A stretch of 22,274 nt of DNA from Amoebophilaceae bacterium (GTDB lineage: Bacteria; Bacteroidota; Bacteroidia; Cytophagales; Amoebophilaceae), in the NCBI GenBank assembly GCA_023257955.1, contig JALRAY010000013.1, forward strand, positions 1 to 22,274. Reading direction: 5' to 3'. Below are positions 7,419 to 15,472 of this stretch, in pieces. The translations under genes were made by a program, and so were the position numbers. Numbering within the stretch: position 1 is the first letter of the stretch; each line of letters begins with the position of its first letter. The notes beneath the pieces were generated by a model, which did not search any database, was not told the DNA's origin, and saw nothing but the letters and a program-made list of their open reading frames with translations.

Positions 7419-8447
7419 CTATCCATGAAGTAGCTTATACACTAACTCTTGTAATACGGCTCTTTCCTTGGCGAATGGGGAGGTAATGCCTTTGAGTGCC
7501 ATATCTGCTTCTTGCAAGTCATTAATATGTTGGATGATTGTAGGGACGGGATATAGCTTGGCGGCTGCCAGATACTGCGGAATAAAATAGGCATTAAGTT
7601 TGAGGCTGATCGCTAAATTTTTGGCGGATCTATCGGTTGTTTGATGAATCAGCAAAAGCTTGCTAAAAAAGGTAGCTAATAGTGATATGACCACATTGGC
7701 GATGAAGCTGGTATTGTTTTCCATCAACTGCAGCACGATGCGATTAGCTTCCCATACGTTTTTGGTGGCAATAGCGTTTTGTAGCTCAAATACATTGAAT
7801 TGTCGATGCATGCCTACGTAGCTTTGCACCAAATTTCCAGTAATCACTCCTTCTTCCTTCATATTAAGCATTATCTTATCGATTTCTTTAGCTATTCTGC
7901 TTAAATCATTGCCTACCATTTCTTGCAGCAGTAGTATGGCTTCCTCTTTGATGGCTATCTTCTTGGCTGTTACATAGTTGCGTATCCAAGCCGCTAGTTG
8001 ATTCTCATAGAGTTTTTTCGCCTGCACCATCACGGCTGTTTCTTGCAACATTTTACTCAGTTTGGAGTTTGCAGGCAGGGTTTTATGTTCATAGAAAAAG
8101 ACTACCAGCATAGTGGGATTCGGCTTTTGTAAGTATGCTTTCAGCATCATGAGTCCTGTTTCCCTATTGATGTCTATCACCTCTTGGGCTTCTTTGATAA
8201 TTAAGATTTGCTTGTCACCGATAATGGGGTATTGTTGTGCGCGCTGAATGATATCGGCCATTTTGGTTTCTATGCCGTAGAGCATAGTCAGGTTGAAGGT
8301 TTTTTCCGATGCTTCCAGGATGTGGTCCTTAAAGTAGGAGAGGAGCATATCGATATAGTAGCGTTCGTCACCTTGTACAAAGTATAATGGGGCATATTCT
8401 TTGTTTTTGAGTAGGGATAAAGCTTGTGGTGGAGATAGGGTAGGCAT
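7419..8447 (-). CDS. holA: DNA polymerase III delta subunit (clamp-loader component)
   Basis: Delta subunit of the clamp loader, which opens the sliding clamp. The 342 residues match the family. The N-terminus PLYFVQGDERYYIDMLLSYF (about 20-39) is the usual start of the AAA+-like domain, which carries no Walker A motif in delta. YPIIGDKQILIIKEAQ (about 73-88), LVVFFYEHKTLPANSKLSK (about 114-132) and VGNDLSRIAKEIDKI are also characteristic. The C-terminal helical collar domain includes FNVFELQNAIATKN. The gene converges on the short conserved protein with a 49-base gap. The ATG at 8447 fits the family start. Confidence 0.92.
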   Translation of the reverse strand: MPTLSPPQALSLLKNKEYAPLYFVQGDERYYIDMLLSYFKDHILEASEKTFNLTMLYGIETKMADIIQRAQQYPIIGDKQILIIKEAQEVIDINRETGLMMLKAYLQKPNPTMLVVFFYEHKTLPANSKLSKMLQETAVMVQAKKLYENQLAAWIRNYVTAKKIAIKEEAILLLQEMVGNDLSRIAKEIDKIMLNMKEEGVITGNLVQSYVGMHRQFNVFELQNAIATKNVWEANRIVLQLMENNTSFIANVVISLLATFFSKLLLIHQTTDRSAKNLAISLKLNAYFIPQYLAAAKLYPVPTIIQHINDLQEADMALKGITSPFAKERAVLQELVYKLLHG

Positions 8448-8719
8448 ATGTTCAAGGTTGCGGAAATGGATGAGTTACGAGATTGGTATTTGGCGCATGC
8501 GGGGGATGCTTAAACAGGTAATAACTACCCATTTGTAAGCTGGGGTTAAGAAGATAGCGTCCTGAGAGTTGCATGATTATGAATGAGGCTTGGGTAACCC
8601 TAGAGATTGCTAAGCATGGCAGCATCTGAGGAGATGAAGGGTTGATATTGTTAGGGGATGGAGAAGTAAGGCTAGGTACCTTAGGAGAAAAGTTCGGGAA
8701 AAAGTATGTTGTAACGAAG

Positions 8720-8791
8720 TAGCCCGTAGGGGAATCGAACCCCTGTTTCCAGGATGAAAACCTGACGTCCTAACCCCTAGACGAACGGGCC
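8720..8791 (-). tRNA. tRNA-Glu (TTC)
   Basis: The minus strand folds as a cloverleaf: acceptor stem GGCCCGT/ACGGGCT, anticodon stem TCAGG/CCTGG around loop TTTTCAT (anticodon TTC), T arm AGGGG-TTCGATT-CCCCT, discriminator A. CCA is not encoded. The first acceptor pair is G-U, a normal feature of some tRNA-Glu genes. Confidence 0.97.
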
Positions 8792-8855
8792 ACGAAACAT
8801 ACACTTAACGAACACTATGAAATCGTATTAACCACATACGACTCACAACGTGCTA

Positions 8856-8863
8856 CAAAAATA
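8856..8863 (-). promoter_or_regulatory. Candidate -7 box upstream of tRNA-Glu
   Basis: The minus strand reads TATTTTTG, a full match to the Bacteroidota TAnnTTTG box. No TTG lies at the usual spacing. The tRNA 5' end is about 65 bases downstream, so a leader would have to be removed. A second, weaker box (TATGTTTC, 8794-8801) lies almost against the tRNA. Confidence 0.35.
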
Positions 8864-8901
8864 ATTAGAAAATTGGATTTCCTGTAATGCCGCAAGAAAT
8901 T

Positions 8902-9708
8902 TTAGGCGTCGGCTGCAGAAGGCCTTTGATGTAAGACGCGCATGACGTTATCACACACGATGGCGGCAGCTAATGCTGCATTGAGCGATTCGGCATGTCC
9001 ATACCTAGGGATCGTAAGCTTATGCTGGATATAGGGTAATAGTGTTTCATGGATACCATGTACTTCATTGCCTATGAGTATTAAACCTTCAGTAGGATAG
9101 ATCGTCTCCTTGGCATGGATACTTTGCCCATTCGTAAAGGTGCCTATAATAGGAACGGTTGCTGCTGCTAGATAACTGGGTAAATCTGTATAATGCACAG
9201 GCACATTGATGAAAGACCCCATGCTGGCTTGCAGTACCTTGGGATTATATAACTCTACCGTAGTAGGCGAGCATACGATGCCGCTTAATCCGTACCAATC
9301 TGCTAGTCGGATGAGGGTTCCTAAATTACCAGGATTTTGAATGTTGTCTAAGACCAATGTGTATGGCTGCGTGGAGCAAGGCGCTTGGGGAGGTGGTATA
9401 GTCGCTACTGCTAAGGCAGTATAATTTTCCTCCAAAGTACTTAAATTGGTTAAAGCGACTCTATCTATTTCAAAAACTTCCATAGCGGAATTGTTGAGTA
9501 AATGAGCGTACTTCGTTAAAAATGCGGGCGTAGCTACTAGCAGGAGTACCTGATAATGGGAGGTGAGTAATGACCGCACATTTTTTTCACCTTCTACTAA
9601 AAAGCTATTTGCTCGTATTCTCCCCTTTTTGCAATGTAAACTTTTGATGTATTTTGCCTGTGAGGTAGCAATACGCTTAAACTTTCCTTCATGAGATTGC
9701 GATACCAT
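8902..9708 (-). CDS. TrmH/SpoU-family RNA 2'-O-methyltransferase
   Basis: SPOUT-class enzyme that transfers methyl from S-adenosylmethionine to a ribose in rRNA or tRNA; the target nucleotide cannot be read from sequence. The 268 residues have an RlmB-like N-terminal RNA-binding domain (SQAKYIKSLHCKKGR, FLVEGEKNV, about 16-44). The knotted domain has motif 1 NPGNLGTLIRLAD (125-137, with the catalytic Arg), motif 2 LIGNEVHG (211-218) and motif 3 IPRYGHAESLNAALAAAI (233-250). The start at 9708 is forced because no other start codon lies before the conserved SQAKYI. It overlaps the first 18 bases of the divergent TamA-like gene, so each gene's upstream region lies inside the other. Confidence 0.92.
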   Translation of the reverse strand: MVSQSHEGKFKRIATSQAKYIKSLHCKKGRIRANSFLVEGEKNVRSLLTSHYQVLLLVATPAFLTKYAHLLNNSAMEVFEIDRVALTNLSTLEENYTALAVATIPPPQAPCSTQPYTLVLDNIQNPGNLGTLIRLADWYGLSGIVCSPTTVELYNPKVLQASMGSFINVPVHYTDLPSYLAAATVPIIGTFTNGQSIHAKETIYPTEGLILIGNEVHGIHETLLPYIQHKLTIPRYGHAESLNAALAAAIVCDNVMRVLHQRPSAADA

Positions 9709-12072
9709 ATTCTATATATATTAATCAGTGTTAACCTTTTTTCACTCACTACTAGTTGTACTAGCTTCCACACGCTACAAAAGAATGAATATCTGTTGGT
9801 AACACAAGATGTTATTGGCAACAAGCATATTAAAACGGTGGATTTAGAGGCTTATTACCTAGATGAGAGTAATCGAAAAATTGTAGGCATCCCTTTCTGG
9901 TTATATCTCTATTCCGTAGGGAGGTATTATTTCAATGAACCTTTCATAGAGCGAGCGTATCACAAAGCATCATGGTCTTATGATAACCGTTTAGCTGCGG
10001 TTAGCCATCAACCGAAAAAGTATAAAAGAATCAAAAAAGCTAAAAAACGAAAACTACAATACTATGAAAGTTTATTAACGCAAGGCAACCTCCTGATGCA
10101 ACTAGGCGAAGCGCCTCGTTTATATTCCCCAGAAAAAATAAAGGCTACAACGCAAAATATCCTGCAATATTTGCATACGCAGGGCTTCTTTAACGCCAAG
10201 GTCACTAGTAGTGTTAAGTTCAAGCATCAAACAGCGCATGTACGGTATATCATTCAAGAAAATGAACCTTTTATCCTGCGTGAGATTACTTTAAATACAT
10301 CCGATGCGGCTATCAAAAGTATTTTAGAGCCTTATGCGGAAACTAGTTTACTGCAGCCCGGTCAGCGCTATGACCAAGAGCTATTGGAGCAGGAGCGAGA
10401 TAGAATCTATGAACTTTTAATCAATAAAGGTTATTGGGGATTTAAGAAAAATGCCATCTGGTTTAATGTAGACAATATCTCACAAGCCGAAAAGGTATTC
10501 ATTGAAACGGTTGTAGCCTCCGGATCGGAAGGCAACCCGCATCCGGCATATCACATAGCGCACATAGATTTTTCGATTGTTGGAGAAGAGACGACATCCC
10601 AGGCTAATGAAACGCATACATTCTTTAAGGGGATTACTTTCAAAAATATAGATGACTACTTTTCCCCACACGTGCTCATCTCTAAGATTCCTATTCAACC
10701 AGGAGATATATACAGTGCACAAACCATTATTGGTTTACAGAGACGGTTAACCGCATTAGGCATTTTTAAAGCCATACACGTAACGCATGTTCCGAGCAAT
10801 GAACAACACTTAAGAACGCAGATACAGACGAGCTTATTAGATAAATTTCAGCTGGAGCATGAAATAGGGACAGATATTACCGCTCACTCCTTTATCCCTT
10901 TCTATCGATCCGCATTCAAAATCCGCAATCTATTTCATCAATTAGATATCCTCACTACCAGTTTGCAATTTGGGGTAGAGCTTGGTTCCGTAGCTACGGA
11001 TGGGAGTCAATTTTACAATGTGAATAATTTTGAAACGAATATACACTGGCAGCTCCCAAAATTATTATTGCTTTTACCTATCAAACAACATATTCGGTTA
11101 GATAGATATGAACCGGTTACAAAAATTAACGTAGGGTATAAGTTTAGCAATCATCCCAACTATAAGAGCTATAATGTTCATCAGGAATTATCCTTCACCA
11201 TGCACTTTAAGCACATAGTAATGGAAATAGCTCCTATAAACATCAGGGTAGTCGATTTTAATGTAAAGCCGGATTTTCAGAAAGAATTGCAGCATCGCAA
11301 GCAGCAAGGGGATATGTCCTACAAAAAGTATGACCCTACTTTTGATACTAACATTAAGATAACAACCAAAAGCAAGGTGCGAGAAAAGACTTTAACAGCC
11401 GTAGCAGTCTCTCATTCACGCTGGGAAATCACCGTAGAAAGCGGAGGAACAGCACAAAATTTCATCAATATTGAAAAGTTACTCAACTTTAAATTTGCCT
11501 GCTATCGGTACTTAAAAGGCAGATTGCAGTACACCTATTATATTCCTTTACATGCCAGCACGATGCTAGTATGTCATTCGCATACCGGTATTTTATATCC
11601 CTATAATCAAATACAAATTGCGCCGCAAGATAAGTATTTCTCTATAGGAGGGGTTAGGAGCCTTCGGGCTTGGGGACCTAAAACAGTAGGTCCTGGCTCT
11701 TCTCAAGCAGGCGCTTCCACCAAGGATATTTATTTTAATGAAAAGGCAGGCGAGTTATTGATACAATTCAATGCAGAGTTACGGCAACGAATAATAGGCA
11801 TAGTAGAGGGCGCTATTTTTCTAGATATGGGGAATATATGGATGTTACGCAAAACGACGCAGGTAGGCGAGGATTTTGCATGGTCGCGGTTTTATAAAGA
11901 ACTGGCGGTAGGAACAGGGGTAGGCGTGCGATTAAATTTTAATGTTTTGGTATTCCTCTTAGATATAGGGGTCAAGATCTATGATCCCTCAGCGCATAAA
12001 GGCGCTAGGCTCTTCCCCAAATCCATGTGGGAAGGTCCTACTTTTAACATTGGCTTAGGGTATCCATTTTAA
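9691..12072 (+). CDS. BamA/TamA-family outer-membrane protein with lipoprotein-type signal
   Basis: Likely outer-membrane beta-barrel with periplasmic POTRA domains, of the Bacteroidota TamA-like group. The 793 residues start with a signal (MRLRYHILYILISVNLFSLTTSC); C23 may be lipidated, although the -3 residue is Thr rather than Leu. The mature start TSFHTLQKNEYLLVTQDVI follows the group pattern 'C..x-L..EYLL'. A POTRA-like GFFNAKVT motif is near 168, and further POTRA repeats follow to about 390. The C-terminal barrel carries GGVRSLRAWGP (653-663), equivalent to the conserved loop-6 RGW/RGY motif but with Ala in place of Gly. It ends in NIGLGYPF with a terminal aromatic, as barrel substrates do. 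It probably helps assemble outer-membrane proteins or move lipids; the exact role is not known. It is divergent to, and overlaps, the TrmH gene. Confidence 0.88.
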   Translation: MRLRYHILYILISVNLFSLTTSCTSFHTLQKNEYLLVTQDVIGNKHIKTVDLEAYYLDESNRKIVGIPFWLYLYSVGRYYFNEPFIERAYHKASWSYDNRLAAVSHQPKKYKRIKKAKKRKLQYYESLLTQGNLLMQLGEAPRLYSPEKIKATTQNILQYLHTQGFFNAKVTSSVKFKHQTAHVRYIIQENEPFILREITLNTSDAAIKSILEPYAETSLLQPGQRYDQELLEQERDRIYELLINKGYWGFKKNAIWFNVDNISQAEKVFIETVVASGSEGNPHPAYHIAHIDFSIVGEETTSQANETHTFFKGITFKNIDDYFSPHVLISKIPIQPGDIYSAQTIIGLQRRLTALGIFKAIHVTHVPSNEQHLRTQIQTSLLDKFQLEHEIGTDITAHSFIPFYRSAFKIRNLFHQLDILTTSLQFGVELGSVATDGSQFYNVNNFETNIHWQLPKLLLLLPIKQHIRLDRYEPVTKINVGYKFSNHPNYKSYNVHQELSFTMHFKHIVMEIAPINIRVVDFNVKPDFQKELQHRKQQGDMSYKKYDPTFDTNIKITTKSKVREKTLTAVAVSHSRWEITVESGGTAQNFINIEKLLNFKFACYRYLKGRLQYTYYIPLHASTMLVCHSHTGILYPYNQIQIAPQDKYFSIGGVRSLRAWGPKTVGPGSSQAGASTKDIYFNEKAGELLIQFNAELRQRIIGIVEGAIFLDMGNIWMLRKTTQVGEDFAWSRFYKELAVGTGVGVRLNFNVLVFLLDIGVKIYDPSAHKGARLFPKSMWEGPTFNIGLGYPF

Positions 12073-12416
12073 GGTGCTTTCTGTTGCCAACCGACAGATA
12101 AGAAAATTTGCTATAGTGATGCGTAAACGCGTAAGTGCGGTATCGCCCATCTTTCTGTATCTATAGAAAAAGATTTAGCTCCTAGAAATACAAAAATTTC
12201 ACATCGCATGGAATAGCCTTCAACAGATGCAAAGACTTTTACTAGCAGAGTGTATATAGATGCAACAAACGTGCATGGTATCAAGACAGAGTCTTCACAA
12301 GCTTACTACCAATCTCTACAAAAAAAAGACCGCTAAAGTGGCGTAAAAACACTTTAACGGTCTCAAAAGTTAGCTGTAAGTCGATTTTCTCTATCTATCC
12401 CCCACGATTAACTTAT
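12073..12416. other. Convergent gap between the TamA-like and GldJ-like genes
   Basis: About 340 bases without a credible gene. The only clear element is the terminator hairpin at 12320-12362 serving the minus-strand gene. The rest is unremarkable AT-rich sequence with tiny open frames only. Confidence 0.6.
12320..12362 (-). terminator. Rho-independent terminator of the GldJ-like gene
   Basis: Arms 12328-12340 and 12350-12362 pair at 12 of 13 positions (one A-C mismatch) around a 9-base loop. On the minus strand the hairpin is followed by eight Ts (12327 down to 12320). It sits about 55 bases after the minus-strand stop codon. Confidence 0.85.
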
Positions 12417-13724
12417 TTACTTTTCCCCCATGCTTGTGATGGCATATCTAAATCCAATAGTAGCTGTGCAAGCATCTTGATCCAGGTATCGCCTTGTGCC
12501 AATTTGTGCCCAATATGCGCAATCTTTCCAAGAAGCGCCTTTATATACCCTGGCTTTATTATTGATAAGGGAATGAGTAGGGTCATAATCAGATTCAGGG
12601 TCTAACGTATCGTCTCTGCGCACGGGATTAAAATCTTCGCTGACTTCATAAGAGAGCGGGCGATATATATCATATACCCATTCACTCACATTCCCGCCCA
12701 TGTCATATAATCCTAAATCATTAGGCGGATATTGATATACATACGTGGTGGGGGCACCGCAACTACTTTCGCCAGGAACGCCTTTATAGCTGCCTTTAGA
12801 ACGTTTGAAATTAGCTAAGTATTTCCCTTCCCAAGGCCCTTCATTAGCTCGTAATGAAAGGCCATCACCCCAAGGATAGACCCGTTGGGTAGATTGTACA
12901 AAATCTGGATCCTGGGTGCCAACCATAGACATAGCAGCATAGTCCCATTCTGCTTCTGTAGGCAAGCGATAACCTGCTATAAAACTATCTTGTGAAATAG
13001 CATCATCATCAGCATCATCATCAGCATCATCATCAGGATCCACATCAGCAGTAGAATCTGTATCTACGTCAGCATCTGGATCAGCTTGCGTACTGGCTTC
13101 GGTTTTTTTTCTCTTCTTATTAGGCTGGGTGCTTTTTGAATTTGTTTTTCTCTTTTTACTAGATTTTTTGGCAAGTTCATCATTGACCTGTTTGGTTAAC
13201 CAATCACAAAATTCAACGGCTTGACTCCATGAAACGCCTACAACTGGATATTGTCGGAAACTAGCATGCTTGCGATAATTATTAATGTAGGAGTCATTAT
13301 AGCCGAGATCTCTTTTCCATACCGAATCATCAGGCACGGCGGCCTTATATTTATCTGGGTCATTTTTTTGTAAATCATCTAAATATTCTTGCCACTCTAT
13401 ATTCGTTACGGGCGTTGCTTTTAGGTAAAAAGAAGTAACGGTGATTTCTCTTTTTACACTGTTGATATCATCTCCATACCCGCCTATAATCATAGAACCG
13501 CCCGCTACATACCTCATTCCAGGACCAACTTCTTGTCCTGAATAGGGTAGTACCTCAAAACCCTCTGGTGTGTTAAAAGGTTTACCTGTTATCGTGCTTT
13601 TTTTACCAGGATTAGAGCTAGTTGGCTTACTGTCACTACATGCAACAGTTAAGCAACTACAGATGAGAATGAAAGTAAGAGATAAGACGTTTTTTGTGTA
13701 TTTAAAATGATATAAATATTGCAT
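12417..13724 (-). CDS. GldJ-like lipoprotein with formylglycine-generating-enzyme (SUMF1) fold
   Basis: From the chosen ATG, 435 residues. The signal MQYLYHFKYTKNVLSLTFILI... ends in LTVAC with C29 as the likely lipidated cysteine. The FGE/sulfatase-modifying fold spans about 66-435: GMRYVAGGSMIIGG, SFYLKATPVTNIEWQEY, YPVVGVSWSQAVEFCDWL, GYRLPTEAEWDYAA, PPNDLGLYDMGGNVSEWVYDIYRP, VYKGASWKDCAYW and IGFRYA. ND(L/Y)GLYDM...GNVSEWVYDIYRP together with RVYKG.SW resembles GldJ of the gliding/type IX secretion machinery more than GldK. The paired catalytic cysteines of true FGEs are not evident, so a structural role is likely. Residues about 186-244 are a basic then acidic insertion, unusual for the family. 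A TTG at 13802 would add 26 residues, but it lies inside a promoter box. Confidence 0.82.
   Translation of the reverse strand: MQYLYHFKYTKNVLSLTFILICSCLTVACSDSKPTSSNPGKKSTITGKPFNTPEGFEVLPYSGQEVGPGMRYVAGGSMIIGGYGDDINSVKREITVTSFYLKATPVTNIEWQEYLDDLQKNDPDKYKAAVPDDSVWKRDLGYNDSYINNYRKHASFRQYPVVGVSWSQAVEFCDWLTKQVNDELAKKSSKKRKTNSKSTQPNKKRKKTEASTQADPDADVDTDSTADVDPDDDADDDADDDAISQDSFIAGYRLPTEAEWDYAAMSMVGTQDPDFVQSTQRVYPWGDGLSLRANEGPWEGKYLANFKRSKGSYKGVPGESSCGAPTTYVYQYPPNDLGLYDMGGNVSEWVYDIYRPLSYEVSEDFNPVRRDDTLDPESDYDPTHSLINNKARVYKGASWKDCAYWAQIGTRRYLDQDACTATIGFRYAITSMGEK
13001..13036 (-). repeat. Perfect triple 12-base tandem repeat encoding DDDA
   Basis: CATCATCATCAG occurs three times without mismatch on the plus strand; the minus strand encodes (DDDA)3 inside the acidic insertion of the GldJ-like protein. 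More diverged units of the same kind (GATCC, ACATCAG, ACGTCAG) continue to about 13088. Confidence 0.9.
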
Positions 13725-13799
13725 AGGGTTCAATTCTTCTTGATTTATTGATAGATGGTTACGATACCTGGTTATGGCCTGTAAGGCGTTAATTGCGTA

Positions 13800-13807
13800 C
13801 AAAGATA
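13800..13807 (-). promoter_or_regulatory. Proximal -7 box of the GldJ-like gene
   Basis: The minus strand reads TATCTTTG, a full match to TAnnTTTG. Transcription would start near 13793, leaving a leader of about 70 bases before the ATG at 13724. The TTG codon at 13802 is part of this box and therefore cannot be translated from this transcript. No TTG lies at the -33 spacing. Confidence 0.5.
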
Positions 13808-13937
13808 CTATTTAGTTTGTAATGATATATGCTGCCTGCTAAATTTTGAAACTTACGACCTCTTGTCATGCGTTGCTAGTAAATATACCCTCATCCAGCA
13901 CGTGACAATGTAGTAAAAGCTTCACCTAAACACATTT

Positions 13938-13965
13938 CAAAGATAAATTATCCTGTATCTATCAA
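13938..13965 (-). promoter_or_regulatory. Distal full promoter of the GldJ-like gene
   Basis: On the minus strand TTG (13965-13963), a 17-base spacer and TATCTTTG (13945-13938) match both elements of the Bacteroidota promoter. The leader to the ATG at 13724 would be about 205 bases. Confidence 0.55.
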
Positions 13966-14058
13966 GGATTTAGACATAAATTTTCTACTTTTAACCTATT
14001 ACACAGCTTTTCATCACCTTATCTCATCAACTTTTAAACATAAATCCCGTAACCGATT

Positions 14059-15342
14059 ATGCAACTAACGTATCTATGCCGTAATAAAAACATATACGCT
14101 CTTCTTATAAGCGTGCTGCTTTTCCTCTGCACACCCTCCATAGCTTTATCTAACAATCTCAAAACTGCTTTAGCAGCTTTTAACAATGGTGAATTGGAAA
14201 AAGCACAACAAATTATAGATACCGTAGTGTCGATAGATCAAGGCACGCATTCAGCAAAAGATTGGTACTATCGCGGTGTGATATATGAGCAGCTAATGCG
14301 GACAAATATTACCTCAGATCTATCCACAGACTACTTTCATGAAGCCCTCAACGCTTACCGCAAGACCCTTGAATGTGGTAACAAAGACCCTCAATACCAT
14401 CGATTTGCGGAAATTCACTTAGAAGAGATGTGGAATTACTACATCAACCGCAGTGTACAATACTACAAAATGGAATATTTTGAGGAAGCGGTAGAGCAAC
14501 TTGAAATAGCAAGGAAGATCCATCCAGAAGCAAAACTAATGGTCCTTTATAGCGCCATTATCAATCACCAAATGGAAGCATACGATGAAGCATTACAAGG
14601 ATATACCCAATACCTCAAAGCCCATAGCCAAGATGCAGCCTTGTACCGTATCCTCGCTGACCTTACTATTCATCACCAAAGAGATGTACACAAAGCACAA
14701 GAACTTTTAGAAGCAGCTCTCCACAAATATCCATGGAATTATAACCTTTTGGAAGACTATTATGAACTCTTAGCCAATAATCACTTACTGCAAAAGCAAC
14801 AACATGACTTAGAGAATCAACTTCTTGAGCAACCCAAAAACCCTATCAACTACTACCAGTTAGCCCATCTTCATCAGAAACTGAATCGTTATGAAGAAGC
14901 TATCGTATATGCCAAAAAAGCATTAGCCCTAGCACCTTCCCAACCAGAAGTAATGCTACAAACAGCAATCTTATACTATAACTTTGCTGCCGAAGTGATC
15001 CATAACGCCTTGACATTGTCAGAAGAAACATTTCAACAACAAAAAGAAGCAGAAGTCAAAAAATGCCATCAAGTAGTAGAAGGAGCTATTAAATACCTCA
15101 AAAAAGCACGCAAAGCACATCCAAAGAATATATATATCCTTCAGCAACTACGTTTGCTCTACAAATGGTTGGGGAATGAAAAAAGAGCCGAGATTATAGC
15201 CCGCAAAATGGAAGCAATACCTGGAGGCAGTGAATTGATAGAAGAAATGGAAGAACAAGAGAGCGAAGTACAAAAAAGAGAGGAAGAAGCGTTAGTAGAA
15301 CCTTCTGAAGAAGAAAGTGATTCCGCTAGGGTTCGAACCTAG
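14059..15342 (+). CDS. Secreted TPR-repeat protein
   Basis: 427 residues with a Sec signal at 1-30 (basic start, hydrophobic 13-28, then SIALS). The rest is almost wholly helical with TPR-like pairs. Examples are AFNNGELEKAQQIID (40-54), WYYRGVIYEQL (69-79), YFEEAVEQLEIARKIHPEA (140-158), AYDEALQGYTQYLKAHSQDA (174-193), HKAQELLEAALHKYP (211-225) and NPINYYQLAHLHQKLNRYEE (261-280, continuing into AIVYAKKALALAP). The C-terminus is strongly acidic and Glu-rich (about 393-419). It probably acts as a periplasmic scaffold; partners are unknown. The stop codon and the last eight residues (SDSARVRT) lie inside the convergent tRNA-Lys gene, so the natural end may have been altered. It is divergent from the GldJ-like gene with a 334-base gap between the two ATG codons. 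Confidence 0.85.
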   Translation: MQLTYLCRNKNIYALLISVLLFLCTPSIALSNNLKTALAAFNNGELEKAQQIIDTVVSIDQGTHSAKDWYYRGVIYEQLMRTNITSDLSTDYFHEALNAYRKTLECGNKDPQYHRFAEIHLEEMWNYYINRSVQYYKMEYFEEAVEQLEIARKIHPEAKLMVLYSAIINHQMEAYDEALQGYTQYLKAHSQDAALYRILADLTIHHQRDVHKAQELLEAALHKYPWNYNLLEDYYELLANNHLLQKQQHDLENQLLEQPKNPINYYQLAHLHQKLNRYEEAIVYAKKALALAPSQPEVMLQTAILYYNFAAEVIHNALTLSEETFQQQKEAEVKKCHQVVEGAIKYLKKARKAHPKNIYILQQLRLLYKWLGNEKRAEIIARKMEAIPGGSELIEEMEEQESEVQKREEEALVEPSEEESDSARVRT

Positions 15343-15390
15343 GACCCTCTCCTTAAAAGGGAGATGCTCTACCAGCTGAGCTACGGAATC
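15318..15390 (-). tRNA. tRNA-Lys (TTT)
   Basis: The minus strand folds as a cloverleaf: acceptor GATTCCG/CGGAATC, D arm with AGCTCAGCTGGTAGAGC, anticodon stem TCTCC/GGAGA around CTTTTAA (anticodon TTT), T arm CTAGG-TTCGAAC-CCTAG, discriminator A. CCA is not encoded. Its 3' end overlaps the last 25 bases of the TPR gene on the other strand. Confidence 0.97.
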
Positions 15391-15401
15391 GATAAGTGAT
15401 A

Positions 15402-15433
15402 CAAAAGTAACAGTGATCCCGCAGATATAACAA
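15402..15433 (-). promoter_or_regulatory. Promoter of tRNA-Lys
   Basis: On the minus strand TTG (15433-15431), a 21-base spacer and TACTTTTG (15409-15402) match the Bacteroidota consensus in full. The start of transcription would fall within about 5-7 bases of the tRNA 5' end at 15390. Confidence 0.7.
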
Positions 15434-15472
15434 CTAATTACAAAATTTTAATACAAACATAATTCCGCTACT

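Noticed and set aside
8452..8574. Minus-strand 40-codon open frame ending just before holA
   Set aside because: No recognisable family, Pro- and His-rich end, and no promoter or conserved pattern; probably chance.
8610..8804. Minus-strand 64-codon open frame
   Set aside because: It runs through tRNA-Glu, so it is a by-product of the tRNA sequence.
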